From assembly GCF_000732725.1 (NCBI RefSeq), contig NZ_JPNB01000001.1:2046001-2110000 (forward strand): DNA of 64,000 nt, in the 5' to 3' direction. Numbering within the stretch: position 1 is the stretch's first letter; each line of letters starts with the position of its first letter. This stretch comes from Kineothrix alysoides (GTDB lineage Bacteria > Bacillota > Clostridia > Lachnospirales > Lachnospiraceae). Below, one piece after another: positions 1 through 8,291 of this stretch. The position numbers and the translations under genes are program-made. The notes under the pieces are model-generated. The model saw only the letters and a list, made by a program, of their open reading frames with translations, made no database searches and was not told the DNA's origin.

Positions 1-234
1 CGTATCGTGCTTATCCAACAGGAATGCCAGCTTTAACTTCGTCCCCACTCCGTCCGTTCCCGAAACCAGAGTAGGCTTCTCCATATTTTTAATTGCTGCA
101 AGGGAAAAAGCTCCTGAAAATCCACCCAGCCCCCCGAGTACCTCCGGTCTCATCGTTTCCTTCACATACTTTTTCATTAATTCTACCGACTGATAGCCCG
201 CCTCAATATCAACGCCAGCCTTCTTGTAATCCAT
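1..234 (-). CDS. purM: Phosphoribosylformylglycinamidine cyclo-ligase, N-terminal part (runs off left edge)
   Basis: AIR synthetase, the fifth step of purine biosynthesis: ATP-dependent closure of FGAM to AIR in the cytoplasm. Only the first 78 residues are in the window. They start [15 protein letters not shown], followed by [10 protein letters not shown] and the [14 protein letters not shown] loop, which is characteristic of the PurM N-terminal domain. The start at 232-234 has a GGGAGG ribosome-binding site just upstream. The gene lies 47 bp downstream of purE on the same strand, so the two are probably one purine operon. The C-terminal ATP-grasp-like half is outside the window. Confidence 0.95.
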   Translation of the reverse strand, partial: MDYKKAGVDIEAGYQSVELMKKYVKETMRPEVLGGLGGFSGAFSLAAIKNMEKPTLVSGTDGVGTKLKLAFLLDKHDT

Positions 235-281
235 GATATTTCCTCCCTGATCGCTTTTTATAATGTATATATATTTTTGTG

Positions 282-785
282 CTATTTGTAGTTCTTATAG
301 CCAACTTCCTGAAGCTTCGCATCCTTTTTCTGAACGCTGGTCTCCAAAGTCTTGCTGTATTCTTTCAGTTTGGAAAGCAGTGCCTCGTCCGATGTCGCCA
401 GTATTTTTGCTGCCAGAATTCCGGCGTTGGCCCCGCCGTTAATCGCAACAGTAGCTACCGGAATACCGGAAGGCATCTGTACGATGGAATAAAGGGAATC
501 CACTCCTCCAAGGGATGTTGTGTGCATAGGAATACCGATGACTGGCATAGGGAAAATCGCCGCGCACATACCCGGTAAATGGGCTGCCATTCCCGCTCCT
601 GCAATAATTATCTTAAAGCCCTTCTCCTCCGCACTCTTTGCGTATTCAAAGAACACATCCGGCTCCCTGTGTGCAGAGATGATCTTCATTTCATAAGAAA
701 TTCCAAGCTCCTCCAAAATATCGGCAGCCTTCGCCATAATAGGCATGTCCGAGTCGCTTCCCATAACAATTCCAACTTTTGCCAT
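282..785 (-). CDS. purE: N5-carboxyaminoimidazole ribonucleotide mutase PurE
   Basis: Class I PurE (167 aa) moves the carboxyl group of N5-CAIR to C4, giving CAIR in purine synthesis. Visible motifs are [12 protein letters not shown] near residue 5, SAHREPD near residue 38 (the catalytic His loop) and [11 protein letters not shown]. Length matches the family. The reading frame is open further upstream, but the start at MAKVGIV is chosen because GAGGAG lies just ahead of it and homologues begin here. purM follows directly downstream. A separate purK is expected elsewhere because this is the class I form. Confidence 0.95.
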   Translation of the reverse strand: MAKVGIVMGSDSDMPIMAKAADILEELGISYEMKIISAHREPDVFFEYAKSAEEKGFKIIIAGAGMAAHLPGMCAAIFPMPVIGIPMHTTSLGGVDSLYSIVQMPSGIPVATVAINGGANAGILAAKILATSDEALLSKLKEYSKTLETSVQKKDAKLQEVGYKNYK

Positions 786-885
786 CACAATTTCTCCTCT
801 TTTTTCTATATATTTCTTCTTTAAGTTTACTAAAATTACATTAAGCACGCAACCTATATTTTCTTAGATTTTTATAAGGTCCGGC

Positions 886-2946
886 TCAGTTGACGAGGGG
901 CCTGTTCAATTCCTCACAGCCTGGCAGAACGAACCTTCCGTTTAAAATGACAGGGATTACCTCTCCGTCTCCCGTTACCGCAGACAGCTCTCCTAACTCG
1001 TCATAGGGAATGGTAATGTCCGTATGGCAGTTGAAATACGCCTTTTTGCTGTCTGTTCTTCGAAGGGCAGAAACCTCGTTCTCCCGGGCGATAATAGCCT
1101 TGCCGTCGGGATTATACGTAATCATATCCTCTTCATGGGAATAGCAGGTATCTCCTACCGCGAAATGCGGCCCCATCTTTTCCGCAATCAAAATCGGCAG
1201 CTTATCTCCGATTCCGTATTTTAAAGCGGCCACATACGCGACCGTGTTTGTTCCTATGGCGAACTCTCCGACAGGAAGCGTATCGTGGTGGAACATAACG
1301 TTTTCCTTTATATACTTTTTGTTCTCCTCCTCCGTATCGAAGTTGGTACATCCGTAATCGGCTATCATGCCGTCCTTGAAGACAATTTCAAGATTCTTAT
1401 ATTCCAGTTCTCCCAAAAATACCCGGCTTACATGGAGCACACCCTCTGTTCCCGTAAGTCTCGGTGAGGTAAACACTTCTCCTACCGGAATATTCACATC
1501 CGCCACGCAGTTTTCGAAATTCGTCTCCTTCTCGGGATCTTTAAGCTCATGCAGATTTATTTTCAAATCGGTTTTGTTCTCTCCCATGCCTTTTATCGTT
1601 ACATACCGGGCTCGATCCAAAGTATCGATAATGACCTGCTGGATATCGCGATAAAGCTTATAATCCAATGTATTTATTTTAACAATTTCATCAAAGATTT
1701 CCTCGTATTTATCTCCGATAGGCGGTACCGGGAAGGAAATAATGGTAAAGCTTCTCTCTTCCCCCTTGATATATTCATTCTGCAGCTCTCCTGTCGCCGC
1801 CATCAGTTCCACGGATAGCTTCTGCTGTTTCTCAGAAAGACGAAGTGCCTCTTTTTTGGTCTCCGGTGCGAAGGGGCTTTCCCCGAATATTTCCACTACT
1901 GCAGGACCTCCAAGTAATCCTGCTTCTTCCTTCAGTGCCTCATATGCCTCCTTCAGTACCTCCAGCCTACGGTTCACATACTGCTTATCCAGGTAAAGAG
2001 CCTGATCGTCCTTGTGGTCATAGTCGTATTGCTTGTTTGCGCTGGTGCCGTAATAACCGATTTTATTTACGCCTTTGCCTTGAAAGACGCTGACTCCTGC
2101 CCGGTGTATGACTGACCTCATACCTATTTTCTCGAAATTGCGTACCGCCTCTCTTATCATCCGTTCAAAGCCTAAAGAGTATCTTATATTCACGCTCTTC
2201 TTCTTCGTAATGTCTTTGCCGCATACCTCAAAGCCTATACGGTATCCTTCCGTATAAGTATCCGCCATAAGCTTGATTTCGCTATCCGGCATATGATTCA
2301 GATGCCTTGCCGTCTCCAGCTCGCTGTCCGTCACATATTCTCCAAAATAATAAAGGTAGCGTAAATCCTCCAAGTCACTGTCCATAATGATTCTCAAAGC
2401 GAAGTCCTCTTCCGGACACAGTTGCTGCCTAAGTCTTTTTTCTGCTTCCGGCTCTGAATAATCGCTGATAAACCAATATACGATCTGCCTCAATTCCTCG
2501 TAAACCGGCTCCTTCTTCTCCTCGTATGCGCTGTAAAACGCATAATACATCTCCAGGAACAGTTCCATACGGATAACCATCTCGAACATATCCTGTTCAT
2601 AAGTAAATACGATCAAACTTCTCAGCTCCGCATACAAAAAAGATAGGAGCTGCCCATACTCCTCTCCAAATTCCTTTACCGCGTATGCCGGATTCGCATA
2701 GCTCGTCTCGTATGCTTCCGGCCGCACATCCGCATACAGCTTTCTGTTGTGCTCTTTCAATTCCTCCAAGGATGCTCTCTTAAGCTGCCCGCTCTTTACA
2801 TATTCGTAAGTATCCACCATCTCACATAAAAAGGAAGCTGTCTTGTTGAAGTATTTCCCATACCTCTCCTCTAAAGATCTATCCTCACGCAACTCCTTAA
2901 TTCTTTCTAACGAAAGCTCATATCGTTCCAATAAATTATCAATCAT
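886..2946 (-). CDS. M29-family aminopeptidase with long N-terminal extension
   Basis: Metal-dependent aminopeptidase of the thermophilic aminopeptidase/AmpS (M29) family, predicted cytosolic. The C-terminal half (roughly residues 280-686) carries recognisable family stretches: NIPVGEVFTSP, HVSRVFLG, DYGCTNFDTEEEN, VGEFAIGTNT, EKMGPHFAVGD and NCHTDI, supplying the Glu, His and Asp metal ligands. The usual family length is near 400-420 residues. This protein has 686, with about 270 extra residues that are acidic, rich in Tyr and Leu and predicted helical. The start overlaps the stop of the upstream membrane-protein gene by four bases (ATGA), so the two are translationally coupled. Substrate is unknown. 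Confidence 0.85.
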   Translation of the reverse strand: MIDNLLERYELSLERIKELREDRSLEERYGKYFNKTASFLCEMVDTYEYVKSGQLKRASLEELKEHNRKLYADVRPEAYETSYANPAYAVKEFGEEYGQLLSFLYAELRSLIVFTYEQDMFEMVIRMELFLEMYYAFYSAYEEKKEPVYEELRQIVYWFISDYSEPEAEKRLRQQLCPEEDFALRIIMDSDLEDLRYLYYFGEYVTDSELETARHLNHMPDSEIKLMADTYTEGYRIGFEVCGKDITKKKSVNIRYSLGFERMIREAVRNFEKIGMRSVIHRAGVSVFQGKGVNKIGYYGTSANKQYDYDHKDDQALYLDKQYVNRRLEVLKEAYEALKEEAGLLGGPAVVEIFGESPFAPETKKEALRLSEKQQKLSVELMAATGELQNEYIKGEERSFTIISFPVPPIGDKYEEIFDEIVKINTLDYKLYRDIQQVIIDTLDRARYVTIKGMGENKTDLKINLHELKDPEKETNFENCVADVNIPVGEVFTSPRLTGTEGVLHVSRVFLGELEYKNLEIVFKDGMIADYGCTNFDTEEENKKYIKENVMFHHDTLPVGEFAIGTNTVAYVAALKYGIGDKLPILIAEKMGPHFAVGDTCYSHEEDMITYNPDGKAIIARENEVSALRRTDSKKAYFNCHTDITIPYDELGELSAVTGDGEVIPVILNGRFVLPGCEELNRPLVN

Positions 2947-3287
2947 ACTCCGTACGCTCCTGCATATAAAATAATACTTATCATAGCTAATACCACGACA
3001 TTAAATCCAATTCCCAAATAAGAAAATAAATAATACCTGTCTTTTTCCATCCTGGAAAGTATTCCCAAAACCAATCCCGCCAGGGAAAAAAGGGTTACCA
3101 AAAAAACTGCCGCTCCATACTGTGTCACCGCCGCTCCTGCGTTTCGGTAAGACAAATACACTGCCGCAGCAATGGAAATGATAGAAATTATTCCCAAAGC
3201 AGTTGACATAATTCCCTTTTCCGGATGCTTCTTTGTCGTAAAGATATATCCGCCTTTACGGCTCGTTCTATAATTTCTGCGGTTCAT
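2943..3287 (-). CDS. Small integral membrane protein, DUF6142-like
   Basis: A 114-residue protein with a basic N-terminus (MNRRNYRTSRKGG) and three hydrophobic segments: about residues 27-45, 55-75 and 88-108. This resembles the DUF6142 family of Firmicutes membrane proteins, whose function is unknown. It overlaps the downstream M29 aminopeptidase gene by four bases, a strong sign of coupled expression. An AGGGG ribosome-binding site precedes the start. Just upstream is the hairpin that ends the pyrF/pyrE transcription unit, so this gene probably has its own promoter or receives read-through. Confidence 0.7.
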   Translation of the reverse strand: MNRRNYRTSRKGGYIFTTKKHPEKGIMSTALGIISIISIAAAVYLSYRNAGAAVTQYGAAVFLVTLFSLAGLVLGILSRMEKDRYYLFSYLGIGFNVVVLAMISIILYAGAYGV

Positions 3288-3301
3288 AATTACCCCTAAA
3301 A

Positions 3302-3324
3302 GGGCATTCTTTTTTCGAATGCCC
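3302..3324 (-). terminator. Hairpin after pyrE unit
   Basis: GGGCATTC and GAATGCCC form a perfect 8-bp stem around a 7-base loop. On the minus strand it is followed by TTTT. It lies between the small 50-residue gene downstream of pyrE and the DUF6142 gene, and fits a rho-independent terminator with a short U tract. Confidence 0.6.
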
Positions 3325-3331
3325 CTGTCAT

Positions 3332-3484
3332 TTAAAATAAGATTTTCGATTTGCCGGCTAAAAGCTTCGCCCCGCTTATAATAAGAAGAACTCCGCTCGC
3401 AATCCCTGCCACCAGAGCTACGACACCAATCGCGATGTTCAAAGCTCCTGAACCGCCCATAATCTTATAAATTCTTTCCTCCAT
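3332..3484 (-). CDS. Small (50 aa) hydrophobic membrane protein downstream of pyrE
   Basis: A 50-residue frame starting MEERIYKIMGGSG and ending AGKSKILF. It has one or two hydrophobic segments (ALNIAIGVVALVAGIASG, then VLLIISGAKLL) and is predicted to be a small inner-membrane protein. Support for its being real: a GAGGAG ribosome-binding site at ideal spacing before the ATG at 3482-3484, a position 14 bp after the pyrE stop, and a terminator hairpin right after its own stop. I do not recognise the family and assign no function. Confidence 0.65.
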   Translation of the reverse strand: MEERIYKIMGGSGALNIAIGVVALVAGIASGVLLIISGAKLLAGKSKILF

Positions 3485-3498
3485 AACCGCTCTCCTCT

Positions 3499-4173
3499 CT
3501 ACTTGGCACCATATGTTTCATAATATGTATCGATTGCCGTTTTACATTCATCATTAATATAGATTGTACCACGATATGGCTTATTATACAAATACTCTAC
3601 TACTTCTTCCATCGTTACGATAGCATTAGCCTCAAAGCCATACTTCTCTTTGATCTCACACAGCGCACTCTTATCCCCCTGGCCTTTTTCCATGCGATTC
3701 AGGGAAACGATCAGCCCTCTGATGTCCACATCAGCCTGCGCCTTTAATATGGGAAATGTCTCTTCGATGGATTTGCCGGAGGTGGTCACGTCCTCGATAA
3801 TCACTACCTTATCGCCATCCTTTAACTTGCTTCCCAGAAGGATACCCGTATCGCCGTGGTCTTTTTCTTCCTTTCTATTGGAGCAGTATCTGACATCTTT
3901 TCCGTAAAGCTCGCTGATCGCCATGGTCGTCGCCACGCTTAAGGGAATTCCCTTATAGGCCGGCCCGAACAGCACATCAAAGTCTAACCCGTAGTTATCG
4001 TGAATCGCCTTGGCATAATATTCTCCAAGCTTTCTAAGCTGTGTGCCTGTCACATAGCCTCCCGCATTCATAAAAAACGGAGACTTACGTCCACTTTTCA
4101 ATGTAAATTCTCCAAATTTAAGTACCTGACTGTCAACCATGAACTCAATAAACTCTTTTTTATAACTTTCCAT
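3499..4173 (-). CDS. pyrE: Orotate phosphoribosyltransferase
   Basis: Joins orotate to PRPP to give OMP, the fifth step of pyrimidine synthesis. The 224-residue protein shows KSGRKSPFFMNAGG near the N-terminus, LFGPAYKGIPLS, and the phosphoribosyltransferase signature VVIIEDVTTSGKSIEE near residue 125, which binds PRPP. It lies 42 bp downstream of pyrF on the same strand and shares a transcription unit with it and with the 50-residue membrane protein. No PyrR-binding attenuator was recognised nearby. Confidence 0.95.
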   Translation of the reverse strand: MESYKKEFIEFMVDSQVLKFGEFTLKSGRKSPFFMNAGGYVTGTQLRKLGEYYAKAIHDNYGLDFDVLFGPAYKGIPLSVATTMAISELYGKDVRYCSNRKEEKDHGDTGILLGSKLKDGDKVVIIEDVTTSGKSIEETFPILKAQADVDIRGLIVSLNRMEKGQGDKSALCEIKEKYGFEANAIVTMEEVVEYLYNKPYRGTIYINDECKTAIDTYYETYGAK

Positions 4174-4215
4174 AGTCCTGCACGTTCTCCTTATTCTTTC
4201 ACTATCTGTTTCAAA

Positions 4216-5136
4216 TTACTTAAGCGCCGAAGCGATGTCCTTTTGCATATCCTCTACCGCTGCACGAGATGCTGCCCCGAAATTCTCCGCTCCGAAACCT
4301 GCGTATTTTTCCTCTTTATATGCCGCAATGATGCCTCTGGAAGAATTCACGATGGCTCCAAGTCCGTCCTCGTTGAAAAAGTGCGCTAAATCGGCACCTT
4401 TTCCGCCCTGCGCGCCATAGCCCGGCACGAGGATATAAGCCTTCGGCATAATCTTTCTAAGGGCCTTCCCCATTTCAGGATAGGTCGCTCCTACCACTGC
4501 GCCTATATAGCTGTAAGACTCTCCCATATGCTGCGCTCCCCATTCGGCAACCTTTTCTCCTACGATTTCATAAAGCGGTCTGCCGTCAATCAGGCGGTCC
4601 TGAAATTCTCCGCTGCTGGGATTCGATGTCTTAACGAGTATAAAGATGCCTTTCTTTTCCTTTTTACATACATCGATGAAAGGCTCTACTCCGTCCGAGC
4701 CAAGGTAAGGATTTACCGTAGCTAAATCTTCATTGAAGCCATAACAGGACTTGCTTCCCACCTGAACCTTGCCCAAGTGTCCTACCGCATAAGCTTCCGA
4801 AGTAGAACCGATATCGCCTCTCTTAATATCGCCTATTACTACCAGCCCTTTTTCCTTGCAATAATCCACTGTCTTCTTAAAAGCTATCATTCCTTCCACA
4901 CCGAACTGCTCATACATCGCGATCTGCGGCTTTACCGCCGGAATCAAATCGTAGATATTGTCTACGATTTCTTTGTTGAACTGCCAGATTGCCTCGGCTG
5001 CGCCCTCAAGCGTCTCTCCGAATTCCTTATAAGCTTTCCCGGTAACATGTTCCGGAATGTATTTTAACATCGGGTCCAAGCCCACCACAATAGGCGCATT
5101 TGTCTTTTGAATTTTAGCTACCAATTCGTTAATCAT
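4216..5136 (-). CDS. pyrF: Orotidine-5'-phosphate decarboxylase (long, type 2 form)
   Basis: Removes the carboxyl group of OMP to form UMP. At 306 residues this is the longer type 2 form. Visible motifs are APIVVGLDPML near residue 14, the catalytic GDIKRGDIGST (DxKxxD type) and ILVPGYGAQGG in the phosphate-binding region. The frame is open 54 bases further upstream, but MINELVAKIQ is chosen as start because GGAGAGG lies just before it. pyrE follows downstream, giving the last two steps of UMP synthesis in one unit. Confidence 0.95.
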   Translation of the reverse strand: MINELVAKIQKTNAPIVVGLDPMLKYIPEHVTGKAYKEFGETLEGAAEAIWQFNKEIVDNIYDLIPAVKPQIAMYEQFGVEGMIAFKKTVDYCKEKGLVVIGDIKRGDIGSTSEAYAVGHLGKVQVGSKSCYGFNEDLATVNPYLGSDGVEPFIDVCKKEKKGIFILVKTSNPSSGEFQDRLIDGRPLYEIVGEKVAEWGAQHMGESYSYIGAVVGATYPEMGKALRKIMPKAYILVPGYGAQGGKGADLAHFFNEDGLGAIVNSSRGIIAAYKEEKYAGFGAENFGAASRAAVEDMQKDIASALK

Positions 5137-5190
5137 AATTTTTTCTTCCTCTCCTTCTTTCCCTCGTTCTCCCAAAACCGTAACGCACAA

Positions 5191-5218
5191 AAGGCGTTGT
5201 CTTAAAGTGCAACGCCTT
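5191..5218 (-). terminator. Hairpin overlapping the end of the Nudix-like gene
   Basis: AAGGCGTTG and CAACGCCTT form a perfect 9-bp stem around a 10-base loop. On the minus strand it is followed by TTG. It includes the last codons and stop of the Nudix-like gene and separates that gene from pyrF. Confidence 0.6.
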
Positions 5219-5606
5219 CTAAATCCTTTAGCACGTATATGTTTTCCACATAATCCGATACTTTATCTTTTTCTACCCAGTCCAATTCTCCGTATTCCTC
5301 CGACAATACAATGTTATCCTCGTCGTTCCCGTCGATACTGCATAGGTAAGCGATTCCCACACACTGTGAATCTCCTACCATCTGCGACCACGTATACACA
5401 ATACGGTCAATTTTGCCTTCCACGGATAAAAGTTCTCTGATTGCCCGTAAAACTGCATCATCAGGCGCCTCTCCGTAATTTACTTCAGCATCGATGAACT
5501 CCCATATAAAGGGGTCGGGAATACGGTCGTCCACCCATCTTTTTATCAGTAAATATTTATCGTCCTTTTTAATAATCCCCTTTACTCTTAAATAAATATT
5601 CTCCAT
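5202..5606 (-). CDS. Nudix-like hydrolase with a degenerate Nudix box
   Basis: A 134-residue protein with the overall Nudix layout: MENIYLRVKGIIKKDDKYLL forms the first strands, WEFIDAEVNYGE precedes the Nudix helix, and AVLRAIRELLSVEGKI occupies the helix. The canonical Nudix helix reads REuxEExGu. Here RE is kept but the paired glutamates are mostly replaced (RELLSVEGKI), so metal binding and hydrolysis are doubtful. GGGAGG precedes the ATG. It lies 22 bp downstream of nrdD, so a dNTP-related role is conceivable but unproven. Confidence 0.6.
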   Translation of the reverse strand: MENIYLRVKGIIKKDDKYLLIKRWVDDRIPDPFIWEFIDAEVNYGEAPDDAVLRAIRELLSVEGKIDRIVYTWSQMVGDSQCVGIAYLCSIDGNDEDNIVLSEEYGELDWVEKDKVSDYVENIYVLKDLEGVAL

Positions 5607-5628
5607 ACTGTCCTCCCGTTATGCTGTG

Positions 5629-8019
5629 CTATGCGATGACTGCCTCCCGGCTGTCCACATATTTTTTAATGTTGGATGCGTTTACGTATTTCTTATATTC
5701 ATCTCCGTTTGTTACTACCAGTGTAGGAGCCTGCATAATACCATATCTGCCGGCAAGTTCCATATTCTCCTCCGCATCGATAAGAACATACTTATCTTCT
5801 TTCAGATATTCCTTCGCCAATTTGCAATTAGGGCAAGTCTTCGTGGTAAAAAGATATTTTACCGCTTCCGGCTTCTCTACTTTTACGCTGATTTCCTTCT
5901 CATAATTCGACAGAGTGACCATACGGGTCATAGGTTTTTTTAAGGAAGACTGTGCTACACTGTATTCTGTTCTGTTGGCATATTCCTGAAGCTTGCCGTC
6001 ATTCCAGTTCTGTACCGGTCTGTAATATCCCGTAATACGGCTGTAGACCTCCGTAACCTTTCCGCAGTGAGGACACGCCTTCTGCTCCCCTGCCAGATAA
6101 CCGTGTTCACGGCAGATTGAGTAGGTAGGCGATAGTGTATAATAGGGCAGCTTGTAATTATCGGCAACTGTTTTTACCAATTTCGCCGCCGCCTTCCAGT
6201 CAGGAAGCTTCTCACCGAGGAACGCGTGAAATACGGTTCCTGATGTATATAAGGTCTGTAAGTCGTCCTGTATGTCCAAAGCATCGAAGACATCTATGGT
6301 ATAATCTACCGGCAGATGGGAGGAATTTGTATAATAAGGCGTATCCCCCGGATTGCCTGCAGTCTTGATCGCGGGCCATTTCTTCTTATCGTGCTTCGCC
6401 AGACGGTATGTGGTGCTTTCTGCCGGAGTTGCCTCCAGATTATACAAATCACCATATTTTTCCTGATAATCGGAAAGTCTGTTTCTCATGTGATTCAATA
6501 CTTCTTTGGTAAATTCCTGCGTTCCCTTATTGCTCATGTCCGCCCGCAGCCAGTTCGCATTCAATCCCACCTCATTCATGCCGATAAGGCCGATGGTGGA
6601 AAAATGGTTCTCGAAACTGCCAAGATAACGCTTGGTATAAGGATAAAGTCCTTCTTCCAACAGTCTGGAAATAACTCCTCTTTTTATCTTAAGAGATCTG
6701 GCCGCAATATCCATCATCTTATTCAGACGCTTGTAGAAGTCGTCCTTATTGGATGACAGATAAGCGATTCTTGGCATATTGATCGTCACTACGCCCACGC
6801 TTCCCGTACTTTCGCCCGAACCAAAAAAGCCGCCTGTCTTCTTGCGAAGCTCTCTTAAGTCCAGACGGAGGCGGCAGCACATACTGCGCACATCGCTGGG
6901 CTCCATATCGGAATTGATATAGTTGGAAAAATAAGGTGTCCCATATTTGGAGGTCATCTCGAATAAGAGTCTGTTGTTCTCCGTATCGGACCAATCGAAA
7001 TCCCGGGTAATGGAATAAGTCGGTATCGGATACTGGAAACCTCTTCCATTGGCATCGCCCTCAATCATCGTCTCGATAAATGCCTTGTTAATCATATCCA
7101 TTTCTTTTTTGCAGTCTTTATATTTGAAATTCACCTCTTTGCCGCCTATGATTGCCGGAAGCTCTGCTAAATCCTCCGGTACCGTCCAATCCAGCGTGAT
7201 ATTGGAAAAGGGAGCCTGTGTTCCCCAGCGGCTTGGTGTATTAACGCCATAAATAAATGCCTCGATGCATTTCTTCACTTCCGGATAAGTCAGATTATCT
7301 GCCTTGACAAAGGGAGCCAAATAAGTATCGAAGGAAGAAAATGCCTGTGCGCCTGCCCATTCATTCTGCATAATGCCCAAAAAGTTTACCATCTGGTTAC
7401 ATAATACGGAAAGATGTGATGCCGGGGCAGAAGTAATCTTGCCGGTAATGCCTCCCAGCCCTTCCTGAATAAGCTGCTTGAGAGACCAGCCCGCACAATA
7501 GCCGGTAAGCATGGACAAATCATGGATATGCAAATCCGCATTTCTATGAGCCTCTCCGATTTCCTGATCGTATATCTCAGAAAGCCAGTAATTAGCCGTT
7601 ACCGCGCCGGAATTGCTAAGAATAAGGCCACCCACCGAATAAGTTACGGTAGAGTTCTCCTTTACCCGCCAGTCCTCTATCTTTACATAGCTGTTGACTA
7701 CATCCTTATAATCGAGAATGGTAGATTTCATATTGCGCATCTTTTCTCTCTGCTTGCGGTAGAGAATAAACGCTTTGGCAGCCTCCGCATATCCGGTCTG
7801 CTCCAAGACTCTTTCCACGCTATCCTGAATGTCTTCCACATTCACCCTGTCTTCCTTCACTCTATTCTGAAACTCGGACGTAACGCGAAGCGCCAGCAAA
7901 TCAATAATATCATTGTTGTACTGCATGTCCGTAGCGTTGAAAGCCTTCATGATAGCATCACTAATCTTTGCCAATGTAAAATCTGTAGTTTCTCCATCCC
8001 TTTTAATTACTTGAAACAT
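5629..8019 (-). CDS. nrdD: Anaerobic ribonucleoside-triphosphate reductase fused to a thioredoxin/glutaredoxin-like domain
   Basis: Class III glycyl-radical enzyme reducing ribonucleoside triphosphates to dNTPs without oxygen. The N-terminus (about 1-95) is an ATP-cone (FQVIKRDGETTDFTLAKI). The catalytic barrel contains DLHIHDL, SHLSVLCNQM, NITLDW and NEVGLN. The zinc-binding CREHGYL...CPHCG lies at about 650-670, and the glycyl-radical loop is ITGYYRPVQNWNDG. Unlike a plain NrdD, the last 75 residues form a redox domain with YLFTTKTCPNCKLAKEYL (CPNC) and the cis-Pro loop MQAPTLVV, suggesting a built-in electron donor. Length is 796 residues. GGAGG precedes the start. No nrdG activase gene is adjacent. 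Confidence 0.93.
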   Translation of the reverse strand: MFQVIKRDGETTDFTLAKISDAIMKAFNATDMQYNNDIIDLLALRVTSEFQNRVKEDRVNVEDIQDSVERVLEQTGYAEAAKAFILYRKQREKMRNMKSTILDYKDVVNSYVKIEDWRVKENSTVTYSVGGLILSNSGAVTANYWLSEIYDQEIGEAHRNADLHIHDLSMLTGYCAGWSLKQLIQEGLGGITGKITSAPASHLSVLCNQMVNFLGIMQNEWAGAQAFSSFDTYLAPFVKADNLTYPEVKKCIEAFIYGVNTPSRWGTQAPFSNITLDWTVPEDLAELPAIIGGKEVNFKYKDCKKEMDMINKAFIETMIEGDANGRGFQYPIPTYSITRDFDWSDTENNRLLFEMTSKYGTPYFSNYINSDMEPSDVRSMCCRLRLDLRELRKKTGGFFGSGESTGSVGVVTINMPRIAYLSSNKDDFYKRLNKMMDIAARSLKIKRGVISRLLEEGLYPYTKRYLGSFENHFSTIGLIGMNEVGLNANWLRADMSNKGTQEFTKEVLNHMRNRLSDYQEKYGDLYNLEATPAESTTYRLAKHDKKKWPAIKTAGNPGDTPYYTNSSHLPVDYTIDVFDALDIQDDLQTLYTSGTVFHAFLGEKLPDWKAAAKLVKTVADNYKLPYYTLSPTYSICREHGYLAGEQKACPHCGKVTEVYSRITGYYRPVQNWNDGKLQEYANRTEYSVAQSSLKKPMTRMVTLSNYEKEISVKVEKPEAVKYLFTTKTCPNCKLAKEYLKEDKYVLIDAEENMELAGRYGIMQAPTLVVTNGDEYKKYVNASNIKKYVDSREAVIA

Positions 8020-8161
8020 CTCAATTCCTCCCTACATACATTATCGAACGCCGCACCCCCTGATGCAGACGCTCCCCCATATTCTTTTTAGGTTCACATA
8101 ACTCTATGTAAACACCGATTAGTAAAATTGTAACATCTTACCAGTGAAAAGTCAATAAAAA

Positions 8162-8209
8162 GCACAAGATATTATGTCAACATTTTTATGTCAACACAAC
8201 ATCTTGTGT
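8162..8209 (-). promoter_or_regulatory. nrdD promoter with two NrdR-type boxes
   Basis: Two 16-bp palindromic elements fit the NrdR box pattern. Box 1 at 8194-8209 reads ACACAAGATGTTGTGT on the minus strand, and box 2 at 8162-8177 reads ACATAATATCTTGTGC. Their centres are 32 bp apart, about three helical turns, as for known NrdR box pairs. A promoter overlaps them: -35 TTGACA at 8189-8194, a 17-bp spacer and -10 TATCTT at 8166-8171. Binding of NrdR with ATP/dATP would cover the -10, consistent with repression of nrdD when dNTPs are plentiful. Confidence 0.75.
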
Positions 8210-8291
8210 CTTTACGTTTTTATCTGCCTGACCATAAATCTCTATGACCGAGACAAAATACATACTCCAGTCATACTCTAATGCCTTAAAA

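Noticed and set aside
4137-4215. PyrR attenuator between pyrF and pyrE
   Set aside because: The gap is short and I see no conserved anti-antiterminator.
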